Positions 1 to 8,966 of a DNA stretch of 64,000 bases are shown piece by piece. This DNA comes from Xanthomonas vesicatoria ATCC 35937 (lineage in GTDB: Bacteria > Pseudomonadota > Gammaproteobacteria > Xanthomonadales > Xanthomonadaceae): assembly GCF_001908725.1 (NCBI RefSeq), contig NZ_CP018725.1, forward strand, positions 744,001 through 808,000, read 5' to 3'. Position numbers and translations under genes: made by a program. The notes under the pieces were generated by a model. It saw only the letters and a list, made by a program, of their open reading frames with translations. It was not told the origin of the DNA and searched no databases. Within the stretch, counting starts at the first letter, position 1. Each line of letters begins with the position of its first letter.

Positions 1-157
1 GGTGCAGCAAGGCGCCGCGCTCGGCCAGCGGCAACGCAGCCCAGGCCGGGAAGGCCTTGGCGGAAGCGGCCAGGCGCGCTTCGATGCCGGCGGCGTCCAG
101 GGTCTGCTGGGTGTGCTCGACCTGACCGTTGGCCGGGTTGACAGTGTCGTAGGACAT
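1..157 (-). CDS. Aldehyde dehydrogenase, N-terminal part (probably succinate-semialdehyde dehydrogenase)
   Basis: Only the first 52 codons lie in the window; the gene continues past the left edge. The product begins MSYDTVNPANGQVEHTQQTL and goes on with a segment ending AWAALPLAERGALL. This is the usual start of NAD(P)-dependent aldehyde dehydrogenases of the succinate-semialdehyde type, with the 'NPA(T/N)G' strand and then 'W...(P)..ER...L'. The ATG has a GGAG ribosome site about 6 bases upstream. Catalytic residues are outside the window. If it is succinate-semialdehyde dehydrogenase, it would take the last step from GABA to succinate, which fits the putrescine genes that follow. The family is clear, the exact substrate is inferred from context. 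Confidence 0.75.
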   Translation of the reverse strand, partial: MSYDTVNPANGQVEHTQQTLDAAGIEARLAASAKAFPAWAALPLAERGALLH

Positions 158-417
158 GGCGTTCTCCAGTAGCAAGGCCGCCATCCTAGTCGCCAGAAAG
201 TTTTTGCCGCGTCACAGCCGGCTGAAATCGGTGCAACGCTGTGTTTGCCGGCGCTGCGACGCAATGCGGCGCCGGCAGCGCGCAACACGAACCTGATGGC
301 GTCTGAATACAGCTTCCGGAACAACGTAACGGAAGATGCCATGCCCCATGGTTCAACCGCACAAACTGCTCTAGCATCGCGCAGTGGCAGATTCACTCTT
401 CATGGAAGAACACTACG

Positions 418-828
418 ATGCGCCGAGATCTCGTTGTTCTGGTTGTCCTTGTCACCTGCGCGTGCCTTCCCGGCTGCGCCGCCTTCCAGGATCTCTTGCG
501 TGGTCCGCGGCCCGGCCCGGCCGGGTTTGTCACCGTGAGCTGCAACAGCCTGATGCCCGATTCCGCGCAACCCTGCGAGGAAGAGGCACAGCGCGCGTGC
601 TCGGACACGGCCATCCGCCAACTCATTACCGCGCGTTCATCGCCGAACATGGTCACGATCTTTCCCGAGAAGCGAAAATCCAAGGGCGACGACAAGAACA
701 GCCGCAAGGACCGCGCCGACGAACAATCCAGGGTCGAGCAACACGGCTACGACATCACGGCCGAATATCAGTGCTACCTGACCAAGCCGCAGCCCTGGGA
801 TAGCGGTTACACGCCACCAACCCGGTAA
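418..828 (+). CDS. Small hypothetical lipoprotein
   Basis: The 136-residue product starts with a basic n-region, a Val/Leu-rich core and the lipobox LPGC with the modified cysteine at residue 20, so it should be a lipid-anchored envelope protein. The mature part has four more cysteines in the stretch from VSCNSL to RACSD and one later (YQCYL), which suggests disulfides in the periplasm. A very charged Lys/Arg/Asp segment lies around residues 85-105. I recognise no enzymatic domain. It is a single gene, convergent with potI, and a GGAAG ribosome site precedes the ATG. Function unknown. Confidence 0.7.
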   Translation: MRRDLVVLVVLVTCACLPGCAAFQDLLRGPRPGPAGFVTVSCNSLMPDSAQPCEEEAQRACSDTAIRQLITARSSPNMVTIFPEKRKSKGDDKNSRKDRADEQSRVEQHGYDITAEYQCYLTKPQPWDSGYTPPTR

Positions 829-979
829 GAGCGTCCCATCGAAGTGTGGCGCGCATTGGCAGGCAGGCGTATCAAACAATTGGAACCGATTTGCAGCCTT
901 CACGCGCAGGTGGCTTAAGCGCTTGTCTGTCTGGCGGCCGGCCGCTGCGGTCCATTGGCCAGCTCAGCGGTGGCGCGCT

Positions 980-1828
980 TCAGGGAGTGGCTTGCAGCGC
1001 AAGTTGCTGATCGCGCTGCCGGCGTTTTTCGCTGCGCGCCAGCAACCACCAGCCGATTACCGCGGCGATCGACACCGCCAGCACCATCACCGTGGCCAGT
1101 GCGTTGATCTTGGGGCTGATGCCCAGCCGAACGGAGGAGAACACCTTGATCGGCAGTGTGGTGGAGCTGGGCCCGGCCAGGAAGCTGGCAATCACCACAT
1201 CGTCCAGCGACAGCGTAAAGGCAAGCAGCCAACCCGATGCGAGCGCCGGGGCGATGATCGGCAAGGTGATCAAAAAGAACACTTTCAGCGGTGTGGCCCC
1301 CAGGTCCATCGCGGCTTCTTCCAACGAGCGGTCCAGCTCCTGCAGGCGGGAGGAAATCACCACGGTGACGAAGGACACGGTGAAGGTGACATGCGCGACC
1401 CAGATCGCCACTGCCCCGCGTGGTGCGATGCCGAGTATGCCGCCCATCGAGACCAGCAACAGCAGGATCGACAAGCCAATGATCACCTCAGGCATCACCA
1501 ACGGAGCGGTGATCAGCGCGCCGAACAGCGTTTTGCCGGGAAACCGCCGCATGCGCACCATCGCCATCGCAGCCATCGTGCCCAGCACCATCGACGCGCA
1601 AGCCGTCCAGAACGCGATTTCCAGGCTGACCCACGCCGCCTCCAGCAATTGCCGGTCGCGCAGCAATTCGCCATACCAGCGCGTCGAAAATCCGCCCCAC
1701 ACCGTGGCAAGACGCGAGGCGTTGAACGAGTACACCATCAGCAACAGGATCGGCAGATACAAAAACCCGAACCCCAGCGCAAGCACACTGCCACCGAGCA
1801 CGCGCCCACCGCGCGAGGCGCGCATCAT
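980..1828 (-). CDS. potI: Putrescine ABC transporter permease PotI
   Basis: This is one of two inner-membrane permease subunits of a polyamine importer. The 282-residue protein has six predicted membrane segments. It carries the EAA loop 'EEAAMDLGATPLKVFFLITLP', which docks to the ATPase, followed by a conserved 'SLDDVVIASF' stretch typical of PotC/PotI proteins. Its start overlaps the potH stop by 4 bases, so the two are translationally coupled. It is the last gene of the potG-potH-potI run. Specificity for putrescine rather than spermidine is inferred from the PotFGHI-like set and the nearby putrescine catabolic genes. Confidence 0.93.
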   Translation of the reverse strand: MMRASRGGRVLGGSVLALGFGFLYLPILLLMVYSFNASRLATVWGGFSTRWYGELLRDRQLLEAAWVSLEIAFWTACASMVLGTMAAMAMVRMRRFPGKTLFGALITAPLVMPEVIIGLSILLLLVSMGGILGIAPRGAVAIWVAHVTFTVSFVTVVISSRLQELDRSLEEAAMDLGATPLKVFFLITLPIIAPALASGWLLAFTLSLDDVVIASFLAGPSSTTLPIKVFSSVRLGISPKINALATVMVLAVSIAAVIGWWLLARSEKRRQRDQQLALQATP

Positions 1829-2739
1829 GTCAGCCGCCCTTCCAGCTCGCGCTGCTGGTAACGGTGGAAGATCACGATCGGCACCAGCAGCAATACCAGC
1901 ATGACGGTGGCCACCGCAGCGGCCACCGGCCAGTCGCGATTATTGAAGAATTCGCCCCACAGCACGCGGCCGATTATCAAGGTATCGGGGCCGCCCAGCA
2001 TTTCCGGAATCACGAACTCGCCCACCGCCGGGATCATCACCAGCATGCAGCCGGCCACGATGCCGTTGCGCGACAGCGGCAAGGTGATGCGCACAAATGC
2101 CTGCCACGGGCGCGCGCCCAGATCGTAGGCCGCTTCCAGCAAACGGTTGTCGTGCTTGACCAGATTGGCGTATAGCGGCAACACCATGAAGGGCAGATAG
2201 CAGTAGACGATGCCGATGTAGGCAGCCATCGGCGTATACAGCAACTGCAACGGCTGCTTGATCACGCCCAGCGCCAGCAGCGCCTGATTGAGCAGGCCGT
2301 TGCCGTCGAGAATGCCGATCCATGCGTAGACGCGGATCAGGAACGAGGTCCACGACGGCAGCACCACCAGCATCATCGCCACGTTGCGGGTCGCCAGCGG
2401 CAAGCGTGCGATCACATACGCCATCGGGTAACCGATCAGCAACGCCAGCGCGGTGGAAATCGCCGCGATCTTGATCGAGCTCAGGTACGCAGCCACGTAC
2501 TGGTTATCGCGCAGCAGTGCCAGGTAATTGCCCAGGTGCAGCTTGACGCTGATTGCCCCATCAGCCGCAGACGCAAACAGCGGCGTGTACGGCGGCATCG
2601 CAGTAGCGCGTTCGGCAAACGAAATCTTCAGCACGATCAGGAACGGGATCGCGAAAAACAACAGCAACCACAGGTACGGTGCGGCAATCACGCCCCAGCG
2701 CGCACCTGGCAAGCCGCGACGGAACAGGCCCGGCCTCAT
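1825..2739 (-). CDS. potH: Putrescine ABC transporter permease PotH
   Basis: This is the other permease subunit of the polyamine importer. It has 304 residues and about six membrane helices. The N-terminal segment ends in 'YLWLLLFFAIPFLIVLKISF', which is characteristic of PotB/PotH. The EAA loop is 'EAAYDLGARPWQAFVRITLP' and the conserved 'GEFVIPEMLGGPDTLIIGR' motif follows it. It overlaps potG and potI by 4 bases on either side. With PotI it forms the channel that receives putrescine from PotF. Confidence 0.94.
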   Translation of the reverse strand: MRPGLFRRGLPGARWGVIAAPYLWLLLFFAIPFLIVLKISFAERATAMPPYTPLFASAADGAISVKLHLGNYLALLRDNQYVAAYLSSIKIAAISTALALLIGYPMAYVIARLPLATRNVAMMLVVLPSWTSFLIRVYAWIGILDGNGLLNQALLALGVIKQPLQLLYTPMAAYIGIVYCYLPFMVLPLYANLVKHDNRLLEAAYDLGARPWQAFVRITLPLSRNGIVAGCMLVMIPAVGEFVIPEMLGGPDTLIIGRVLWGEFFNNRDWPVAAAVATVMLVLLLVPIVIFHRYQQRELEGRLT

Positions 2740-3866
2740 GCGGTGAGCACCACGCCATCGTCCTCACCCCAGCCCACCCACACTGCATCGCCCCAGGTCA
2801 GCGCTTCGCTGGCCCAGCGTTGGCGATTGGCGAAGTGGGCCATCAGCTTGACGCCGCTGGGCAAGCGCACGTGGTAGACCGAATGACTGCCGAAATAGGC
2901 GATATCTTCGATCACTCCCCGCGCCTTGTTGCAGGCTTGCGCCGGTTCGTCCTTGCCGATGGCGAGTTTTTCCGGGCGCAGCGCAAAGGCCACCGCCTGG
3001 CCTTCGAAGCCGGTGATGCCGTGACCGATGCGGATACGGGCGTCGAACGCAGGCGTCTTCAAGGTGACGTAATCGGGCGCGTCTTCGGCGATGACCGCAT
3101 CGATCAGATTGACCGAGCCAATGAACTCGGCGGCAAAGCGATTGGCCGGCTGTTCGTAGATTTCATCGGGCGTGCCGACCTGCTGGATCCAGCCCTGGTC
3201 CATCAATGCGATGCGCGTGGCCATGGTCATCGCCTCTTCCTGGTCGTGGGTGACCATCACGCAGGTGACGCCGGAGGTTTCGATGATGTTGACCAGCTCC
3301 AGCTGCATCTGCGAGCGCAGTTTCTTGTCCAGCGCACCCATTGGCTCGTCCAGCAACAGCAGCTTGGGCCGCTTGGCCAGCGAGCGCGCCAGTGCGACAC
3401 GTTGCTGCTGGCCACCGGATAACTGATGCGGCTTGCGCTTGGCCAACGCGCCCAGCTGCACCAGCTCCAGCATTTCGCCGACGCGGGCGGCGATGGCCGC
3501 CTTCGACAAGCCTTCCTGCTTCAGCCCGAAGGCGATGTTCTGCTCCACGCTCATGTGCGGAAACAGCGCGTAGGACTGGAACATCATGTTGATCGGACGC
3601 TCGTACGGCGGCAGCGCGTCGATCGGCTGGCCATCGAGTGTAATGCGCCCTTTGGTGGGTCGCTCGAAGCCAGCCAGACACCGCAGCAACGTGGACTTGC
3701 CGCTGCCCGACCCGCCTAGCAGCGCGAAGATCTCACCCTTGCGGATCTGCAGGCTGACATCGTCCACCGCAACGAACCCGTCGAACTCCTTGCGGACCTC
3801 GCTGATGGACAGGTAGCTGGCATTCGCAGCGGTGGACGGGAGCGGCAAGGCATCGGTCAGTGACAT
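2736..3866 (-). CDS. potG: Putrescine ABC transporter ATP-binding protein PotG
   Basis: This is the ATPase subunit of the polyamine importer, 376 residues from the chosen ATG (MSLTDALPLP), which has a GAGGAA ribosome site just upstream. A longer in-frame reading exists, but its extra N-terminus does not resemble the family. Motifs: Walker A GGSGSGKS at residues 51-58, signature LSGGQQQRVALARS, Walker B LLLDEPMGALD, and H-loop 'VTHDQEEAM'. A C-terminal TOBE-like domain includes 'FALRPEKL'. It leads the potGHI run. The cognate binding protein gene potF is about 5 kb upstream, on the far side of an efflux operon. Confidence 0.94.
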   Translation of the reverse strand: MSLTDALPLPSTAANASYLSISEVRKEFDGFVAVDDVSLQIRKGEIFALLGGSGSGKSTLLRCLAGFERPTKGRITLDGQPIDALPPYERPINMMFQSYALFPHMSVEQNIAFGLKQEGLSKAAIAARVGEMLELVQLGALAKRKPHQLSGGQQQRVALARSLAKRPKLLLLDEPMGALDKKLRSQMQLELVNIIETSGVTCVMVTHDQEEAMTMATRIALMDQGWIQQVGTPDEIYEQPANRFAAEFIGSVNLIDAVIAEDAPDYVTLKTPAFDARIRIGHGITGFEGQAVAFALRPEKLAIGKDEPAQACNKARGVIEDIAYFGSHSVYHVRLPSGVKLMAHFANRQRWASEALTWGDAVWVGWGEDDGVVLTA

Positions 3867-4370
3867 GGTTCCTCTCGAGTGCGGCAAACGCAGGCGCCTT
3901 GAGCAAAGCCTGCACGCCATCATGGCAAAAGCGCGTGTCCGCTGCAGCGCGTATGTCGGCCTCGGGTTGAGAGCGGCGATGCAGCAGCATCTTGGGCAGC
4001 GACCTTGACGATACCGTTGACGGCCTCGCACATGGAACGACCGCCAAATATCTCGTGTGCCATCGCGTACACGGGGACGATGTCAGGCGTTGGAGCAAAT
4101 CAAGCCTGCCGCCCGTTGCATAACGCACCACTTGGGTGCACCGATGCGTCGACCCACCCGACAGCCGTTTCATCGGTGTTGCAGTCAGGCAGGTCGCCGC
4201 AGAACAGCGGCTGACTTGCCGCGGTCGGAAGGCTCCATCGTTCCGATGACACACGTATTGCGAACGCGCTCAATGCTTGCGCATCCCAATACAGCACCAA
4301 TGCCAATGCTAATGCCAGGCAGAGTCGTGCCGTTGGGAATCCGCCCCGATCGTCGGCACGTCACCTGCCA
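3867..4370. other. Gene-free intergenic stretch between potG and the efflux operon
   Basis: About 500 bases with no convincing gene. Short readings exist in several frames, but none has a family resemblance, a good ribosome site and normal codon use together. The part next to potG must hold the potGHI promoter or leader unless the operon is read from further upstream. I see no clear terminator after the outer-membrane factor gene. Confidence 0.5.
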
Positions 4371-5879
4371 TCAACGCGTCTCTGGTGGCGCCTCGCTCCA
4401 ACCCAGCCCCAGACTCTTCTGCAGCGCGACGTAGTTGACCAGCAGTTGCAATTGCGCCTGCGCGGCGGCGTCCTGCGCGGACAGTTGCTGTCGCTGTACA
4501 TCGAGCAGATCGATCGACGAGGTTGCGCCGGCATCGCGGCGCTGCTGCATCAGGCCAGCCGAGCGCGTGGCCGAGGCTTCGGCTTGGCGCGCGACCACCA
4601 ATTGCTTGCGCGCCGAACCGAAGCGCGACAACGCGGAATTTGCATCCTGCAGCGCCACCAGCACCGCGCCTTCGTAGGCCGCCACGCGGCCGGCGTTGCC
4701 GGCACGCGCCTGCTCCACCTGCGCGCGGGTCTTGCCGAAATCGAAGATCGACCAGCGCAGCATCGGCACCGCCAGGGTGGTCAGCGCGTCGGAGTTGAAG
4801 TCGCTGGGCGAGCCGGCCACCCAGCTCAGGCCGCCGAGCAAGGTCACCTGTGGGAAATAGCCATTCAAGGCCTCGCCGATCTGCGCGCTGGACGCAGCCA
4901 GCTCGCGCTCGGCCTTGCGCACGTCGGGGCGGCGGCGGATCAACGCGACGGCATCGTCTACACGCACGTCGGTGGGCAACATCGGCAGCGGCCGCACCGC
5001 CGCCAGCTGCGCGTCCAGCGCGCCGGGTTCGCGCCCGACCATCAAGGCAAGCTGGTCCAACGCTTCCTGCAATTGCATCTCAAGCGGCAAGCGCTGCGCT
5101 TGCTGTTGCTGTACCTGGGTGGCGATCTGTTCGACCTGCAGGTCCGACGCGGCACCCTGCGCACGGCGTTGCTGCACCAGCTGCAACGACTGGCGGATCT
5201 TGTCCAGGTTGGCATCGGCAATGCCCAGCCGCGCCTGCAACCCGCGATAGTTGAGATACACCTGCCCCACTTCGGCGGCGAGCTGCACCTGCGCGTCGGC
5301 CAGTTCGGCTTCGGAAGCCTGCGCTTGCGCCAACGCCCCCTCGGCGGCGCGACGACGGCGGCCGAAGAAATCCAGTTCCCAGCTGGCATCGAAACCGGCG
5401 CTGTAGATTTGGGTCTTGTCCAGATCCAACGCCTGATCGCCGGTGGCCGGCGGTTGACCGGGCTGGCCCTCCTGCAGCCCGCCCAGCGTATCAACGATGG
5501 TCTGCGGCGGCTCGGCATAGGCGTACAGCGCGCTCGCATTGAGCTTGGGCAAGCGCTCGGCGCGGCGTTGCCGGGCCAGTGCGCGATTGGCGCGCAGACG
5601 GGCTTGCGCAGCGCGCAGGTTCGGGCTGTCTGCCAGTGCCTGGGTCACTAGCTGGGTGAGCTGCGGGTCGTTCAGTTGCTCCCACCAATGGTTCAACGGC
5701 GCGGCCGCAACCACCTGCGCGCCGCTGGCACGATGCAGCGTGGGTGCCTGCATGGCCGCATCGGCCACCGGCGGAGCTTTGGTGTAGTTGGGGCCGAGCA
5801 TGCAGCCGCCAAGCAACACGGCGCTCAACGCCGCCGCCAGTGGCATGCGCATCGGGCGCAGGTAATCAGTGCATTGCAA
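4371..5879 (-). CDS. Outer-membrane efflux lipoprotein, NodT/OprM family
   Basis: This is the outer-membrane channel of a tripartite drug efflux pump. The 502-residue product has a lipobox LLGGC and the typical post-cysteine 'MLGPNYTKAPP'. Two repeated outer-membrane-factor domains follow; the second contains 'RRRPDVRKAERELAASSAQIGEA' and 'WSIFDFGKTRAQVEQARA'. The start is uncertain. A TTG at the given position has a purine-rich GGGGG upstream, while an ATG nine codons later gives a shorter signal peptide. Its first codons overlap the end of emrB. It is the third gene of an emrA-emrB-outer-membrane-factor operon. Confidence 0.9.
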   Translation of the reverse strand: MQCTDYLRPMRMPLAAALSAVLLGGCMLGPNYTKAPPVADAAMQAPTLHRASGAQVVAAAPLNHWWEQLNDPQLTQLVTQALADSPNLRAAQARLRANRALARQRRAERLPKLNASALYAYAEPPQTIVDTLGGLQEGQPGQPPATGDQALDLDKTQIYSAGFDASWELDFFGRRRRAAEGALAQAQASEAELADAQVQLAAEVGQVYLNYRGLQARLGIADANLDKIRQSLQLVQQRRAQGAASDLQVEQIATQVQQQQAQRLPLEMQLQEALDQLALMVGREPGALDAQLAAVRPLPMLPTDVRVDDAVALIRRRPDVRKAERELAASSAQIGEALNGYFPQVTLLGGLSWVAGSPSDFNSDALTTLAVPMLRWSIFDFGKTRAQVEQARAGNAGRVAAYEGAVLVALQDANSALSRFGSARKQLVVARQAEASATRSAGLMQQRRDAGATSSIDLLDVQRQQLSAQDAAAQAQLQLLVNYVALQKSLGLGWSEAPPETR

Positions 5880-7452
5880 GGTGCGCCCCCTTGGGTAACG
5901 GCTTGAGCAAAAAAGCCAGCGGAATCGTGCAGACCACGATCACGCCGAAGATCCAGAACAGATCGCTGTAGGTCATCACCAGCGCCTGCTGTTGCACCAG
6001 TCGCGCCAGCTGCGCGATGGAGCGGATGGCGGCCTCGCCACCGGCGCTGCCCTGCATCTGCGCGCTCAGGCCAGCCAGAAAGTCCTGCGCGCGCGTTGCA
6101 TTGGCGGTGATCGCGCTGCCGATGGTTTCGGTATGGAAGGTCATGCGGCGCTCCTGGAAGGTGGAGATCAACGCAAGCCCCACCGAGCCACCCAGGTTGC
6201 GGCCGGCATTGAACAGACCGGATGCATCGCCGGCCAGCTCCGGCGGCACCGACGAAATGGCCGCCTGATTGAGCGACATCATCGCCAGCGCCAGCCCGCA
6301 CCCCTGTAGCAACTGCCCGGCGACGAAATGCATGCCCACGGTGTCGGCGGTCAGCGACAGATTGACGAAGCACGCGGCGGCAAAACAGATCAGCCCGGCG
6401 ATCACCAGGATGCGCACGTCCACCACGTCCAGCAGCTTGGGCATCATCGGCATCAGCAGCACGGTGGGCAGGCCGGACAGCAGCAGCACGTAGCCGGCCT
6501 GCTCGGTGTTGTAGCCGGAAATCACCGCCAGAAACTGCGGGATCATGTACATCACGCCGAACAGGATCATGCCGACCGCCATGATCATGATGAACACCGC
6601 GCCGAAACTGCGATGCAGCAGCAGTGACAGGCGGATCACCGGCGCGCGCTTGCGGAATTGGCCGATCACCAGGGCGATGAAGCCGCTCAAGGCGATCAGG
6701 CTCAGCGTGTTGATCTCGCTGGATTCGAACCAGCGTTCGCGTTGGCCTTCCTCCAGCACCACAGTGAGCCCACCCAGGCCCGCGGTGAGGCCATAGATGC
6801 CCAGCCAATCCGCGTTGAGCAGGCCGGCCCAATCGGCTTTTTCGTGCTTCAACCCCAGCAGCAACAACGCCACCAGGCCGACGCAGATCGGCACGTTGAT
6901 GAAAAACGCGTAGTGCCAGCTGACGTTCTCGGTGAGCCAGCCGCCAAGCAGCGGGCCGATCACCGGGCCCATGATCACGGTCATGCCGAACAAGGCGGTG
7001 CCCATGGTCTGCTGGCTTGGCGGCAGCCGCGTGGCAACGATGGTCAGCGCGGTGGGAATCAACGCGCCGCCGGCGAGGCCCTGCCCGACCCGGCCGATGA
7101 TCATCATGCTCAACGAAGTGGACAGCCCGCACACCACCGAAAACGCGGTGAACATCACCGCGCAGATCAGCAGGAAGTTGCGCAGGCCCAACGTGCGCAC
7201 GAACCAGCCGGTCAGCGGGATCATGATGATCTCGGCGACCAGGTAGGCGGTGGAGATCCAGGTGCCTTCGGTGCCGCTGGCACCGACCTCGCCCTGAATG
7301 GTGGGCAGCGCGGCGTTGACGATGGAGATATCCAGCGTCGCCATGAACGAGCCGATGGTGCCGGCCAGCACCGCCAGCCAGGAGCCCGGCTCGGCCTTCT
7401 CGCCGGTCGCGCTGCCGCCGGCGCTCTGGCCGGTGGCTGCCGCTGCAGTCAC
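5866..7452 (-). CDS. emrB: Drug:proton antiporter EmrB, MFS DHA2 family
   Basis: This 14-helix inner-membrane drug/H+ antiporter is 528 residues long. Hallmarks: 'FMATLDISIVNAALPTI' in helix 1 (motif D1 of the 14-helix family), the loop 'GWFVRTLGLRNFLL', and 'IGPLLGGWLTENVSWHYAFFINVP' for motif C and the following helix. It starts at GTG and overlaps the emrA stop by 4 bases (GTGA). It works with EmrA as the periplasmic adaptor and the downstream lipoprotein as the exit channel. Substrates are unknown; hydrophobic drugs or plant phenolics are typical of the family. Confidence 0.93.
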   Translation of the reverse strand: MTAAAATGQSAGGSATGEKAEPGSWLAVLAGTIGSFMATLDISIVNAALPTIQGEVGASGTEGTWISTAYLVAEIIMIPLTGWFVRTLGLRNFLLICAVMFTAFSVVCGLSTSLSMMIIGRVGQGLAGGALIPTALTIVATRLPPSQQTMGTALFGMTVIMGPVIGPLLGGWLTENVSWHYAFFINVPICVGLVALLLLGLKHEKADWAGLLNADWLGIYGLTAGLGGLTVVLEEGQRERWFESSEINTLSLIALSGFIALVIGQFRKRAPVIRLSLLLHRSFGAVFIMIMAVGMILFGVMYMIPQFLAVISGYNTEQAGYVLLLSGLPTVLLMPMMPKLLDVVDVRILVIAGLICFAAACFVNLSLTADTVGMHFVAGQLLQGCGLALAMMSLNQAAISSVPPELAGDASGLFNAGRNLGGSVGLALISTFQERRMTFHTETIGSAITANATRAQDFLAGLSAQMQGSAGGEAAIRSIAQLARLVQQQALVMTYSDLFWIFGVIVVCTIPLAFLLKPLPKGAHLAMH

Positions 7453-8636
7453 TGCGCGCGCTCCTGCTCCTGCACGCGGTCGGATTCTTTTTCGGCACGC
7501 TGCTTGGCGTCCTTGGCCGAGCGCGTGTCCACCGTCACTTCCACCGACATGCCCGGCACCAGCACCTTGCGAGCCTCCTCGCCGGCCAGCACGCGAATGC
7601 GTACCGGCACGCGCTGCACCACCTTGGTGAAGTTGCCGGTGGCGTTTTCCGGCGGCAACAGCGCGAACTGCGAGCCGGTACCGGGGGACAGGCTTTCGAC
7701 CTTGCCATGCAGCTTCACGCCGGACAGCGCATCGACCTCGATCTCGGCCGGCTGGCCCGGACGCATCAGGCCAACCTGGGTTTCCTTGAAGTTGGCGATG
7801 AGGTACAGCGATTCCTGCGGTACGATGGTCATGGTGCGGGTGCCGGCGGCCAGAAACTGCCCTACCTGCACGGTCTTGTCGCCGACACGGCCGTGGATGC
7901 GGCTGGTCAGACGGGTGTCTTCCACGGCGATGCTGGCCTGATCTGCATCGGCAGTGGCCTGCTTCACCCCTGCTTGAGCCTGCTCCAGCTGCGCCGTGCT
8001 GGCCTGGATCTGACTCTCCGCCGCCTTGGCCTGTGCCTGGGCGGCGTCGTACTGGGCGCGGGCGCGGGCCAGATCGTGCTGCAGGCTTTCCTGGTGTTCA
8101 TGGGTGTCGGCGCCGGAAGCCGCCAACGGCGCGAAGCGCTTCACTTCGGCCTGGGCGAACTTGAGGCTGGCAGCAGCGGCAGTGACCTGGGTACGTGCCT
8201 GCACCAGCGACGATTCCTGCGCCGACACATTGGCGGTAGCGGCGGCGATATCGGCCTGGCGCGCGGCAATCGCAGCCTCGGCCTGTTGCAGCGTGGCCTG
8301 ATAGGTGCGGTCGTCGATCTGCAGCAGTGGCTGGCCGGCGTCCACGATCTGGTTGTCGCCCACCATCACCTTGGTCACATAGCCGCTGACACGCGGCGCC
8401 ACCGCCACCGAATCGGCCTGCAGATAGGCGTTGTTGGTGTCCTGCATGTAGCGGCCCTTGATGAGGTAATAGCCCAGCCAGACCACCAGCAGGACCAGCA
8501 CCAGCACGCCCACCAGGATCAGCGTCCACTTGACCTTGGGATTCTTCAACGGCGACGGCTTCTGTTCCTGGTCGTCGTGCGCGTCCGCAGCCTGGCTGCG
8601 GCCATCGTTGGACTGGCGGTCTTCTTGGTTGCTCAA
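7449..8636 (-). CDS. emrA: Efflux pump membrane-fusion protein EmrA (HlyD family)
   Basis: This is the periplasmic adaptor of the EmrAB pump, about 395 residues. It has a short cytoplasmic tail, one membrane anchor 'WTLILVGVLVLVLLVVWLGYYLI', and a biotinyl-lipoyl-like half 'VAPRVSGYVTKVMVGDNQIVDAGQPLLQID'. An Ala/Gln-rich coiled coil and the beta-barrel part with 'PGQPAEIEVDAL' follow. I prefer the TTG start (LSNQEDRQ), because AGGA lies 8 bases upstream; an ATG 14 codons further up lacks a ribosome site. First gene of the efflux operon, and no dedicated regulator is adjacent. Confidence 0.9.
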   Translation of the reverse strand: MSNQEDRQSNDGRSQAADAHDDQEQKPSPLKNPKVKWTLILVGVLVLVLLVVWLGYYLIKGRYMQDTNNAYLQADSVAVAPRVSGYVTKVMVGDNQIVDAGQPLLQIDDRTYQATLQQAEAAIAARQADIAAATANVSAQESSLVQARTQVTAAAASLKFAQAEVKRFAPLAASGADTHEHQESLQHDLARARAQYDAAQAQAKAAESQIQASTAQLEQAQAGVKQATADADQASIAVEDTRLTSRIHGRVGDKTVQVGQFLAAGTRTMTIVPQESLYLIANFKETQVGLMRPGQPAEIEVDALSGVKLHGKVESLSPGTGSQFALLPPENATGNFTKVVQRVPVRIRVLAGEEARKVLVPGMSVEVTVDTRSAKDAKQRAEKESDRVQEQERAQ

Positions 8637-8966
8637 AGGAAGCGTCCTGTAGGTCGTGGGCGAAGCGCGCAACGGCATGCTGCATCAGCGGCACGGCGCA
8701 AGCGGCGGAACCATACAATTATTTGAACCCGCCAGTACAGATTGCGTGACGAGCCCAGTCAGCTGGGGCTGGAGCTCGCCAAGCGCGCGGTATGGGCGGT
8801 TGCTGCGTGTCGGTCAGCCGCGTGCGGCACAGGAACGTGCGCTGGCGCTGCAAGCGACGCCGGTGCGCCAGCTGCACGCAGCCGCGACCAAGGCTGCAGT
8901 TTCGCAGCCAATGATTGGCGCTTGATGAAGATGCGGTCGGCGCCGCATCAGCACTGTCAGCTTGGC
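8637..8966. other. Intergenic stretch holding the efflux-operon leader
   Basis: This lies between the potF stop and emrA. The only AT-rich island, around 8711-8733 (CAAATAATTGTATGG on the minus strand), is the best place for an emrA promoter or regulator site. There is no obvious potF terminator. Short readings on both strands look spurious. Confidence 0.4.

Noticed and set aside
5825-7498. Long minus-strand frame overlapping emrB
   Set aside because: Arg/His-rich shifted-frame shadow of emrB; the other frame gives a proper 14-helix transporter.
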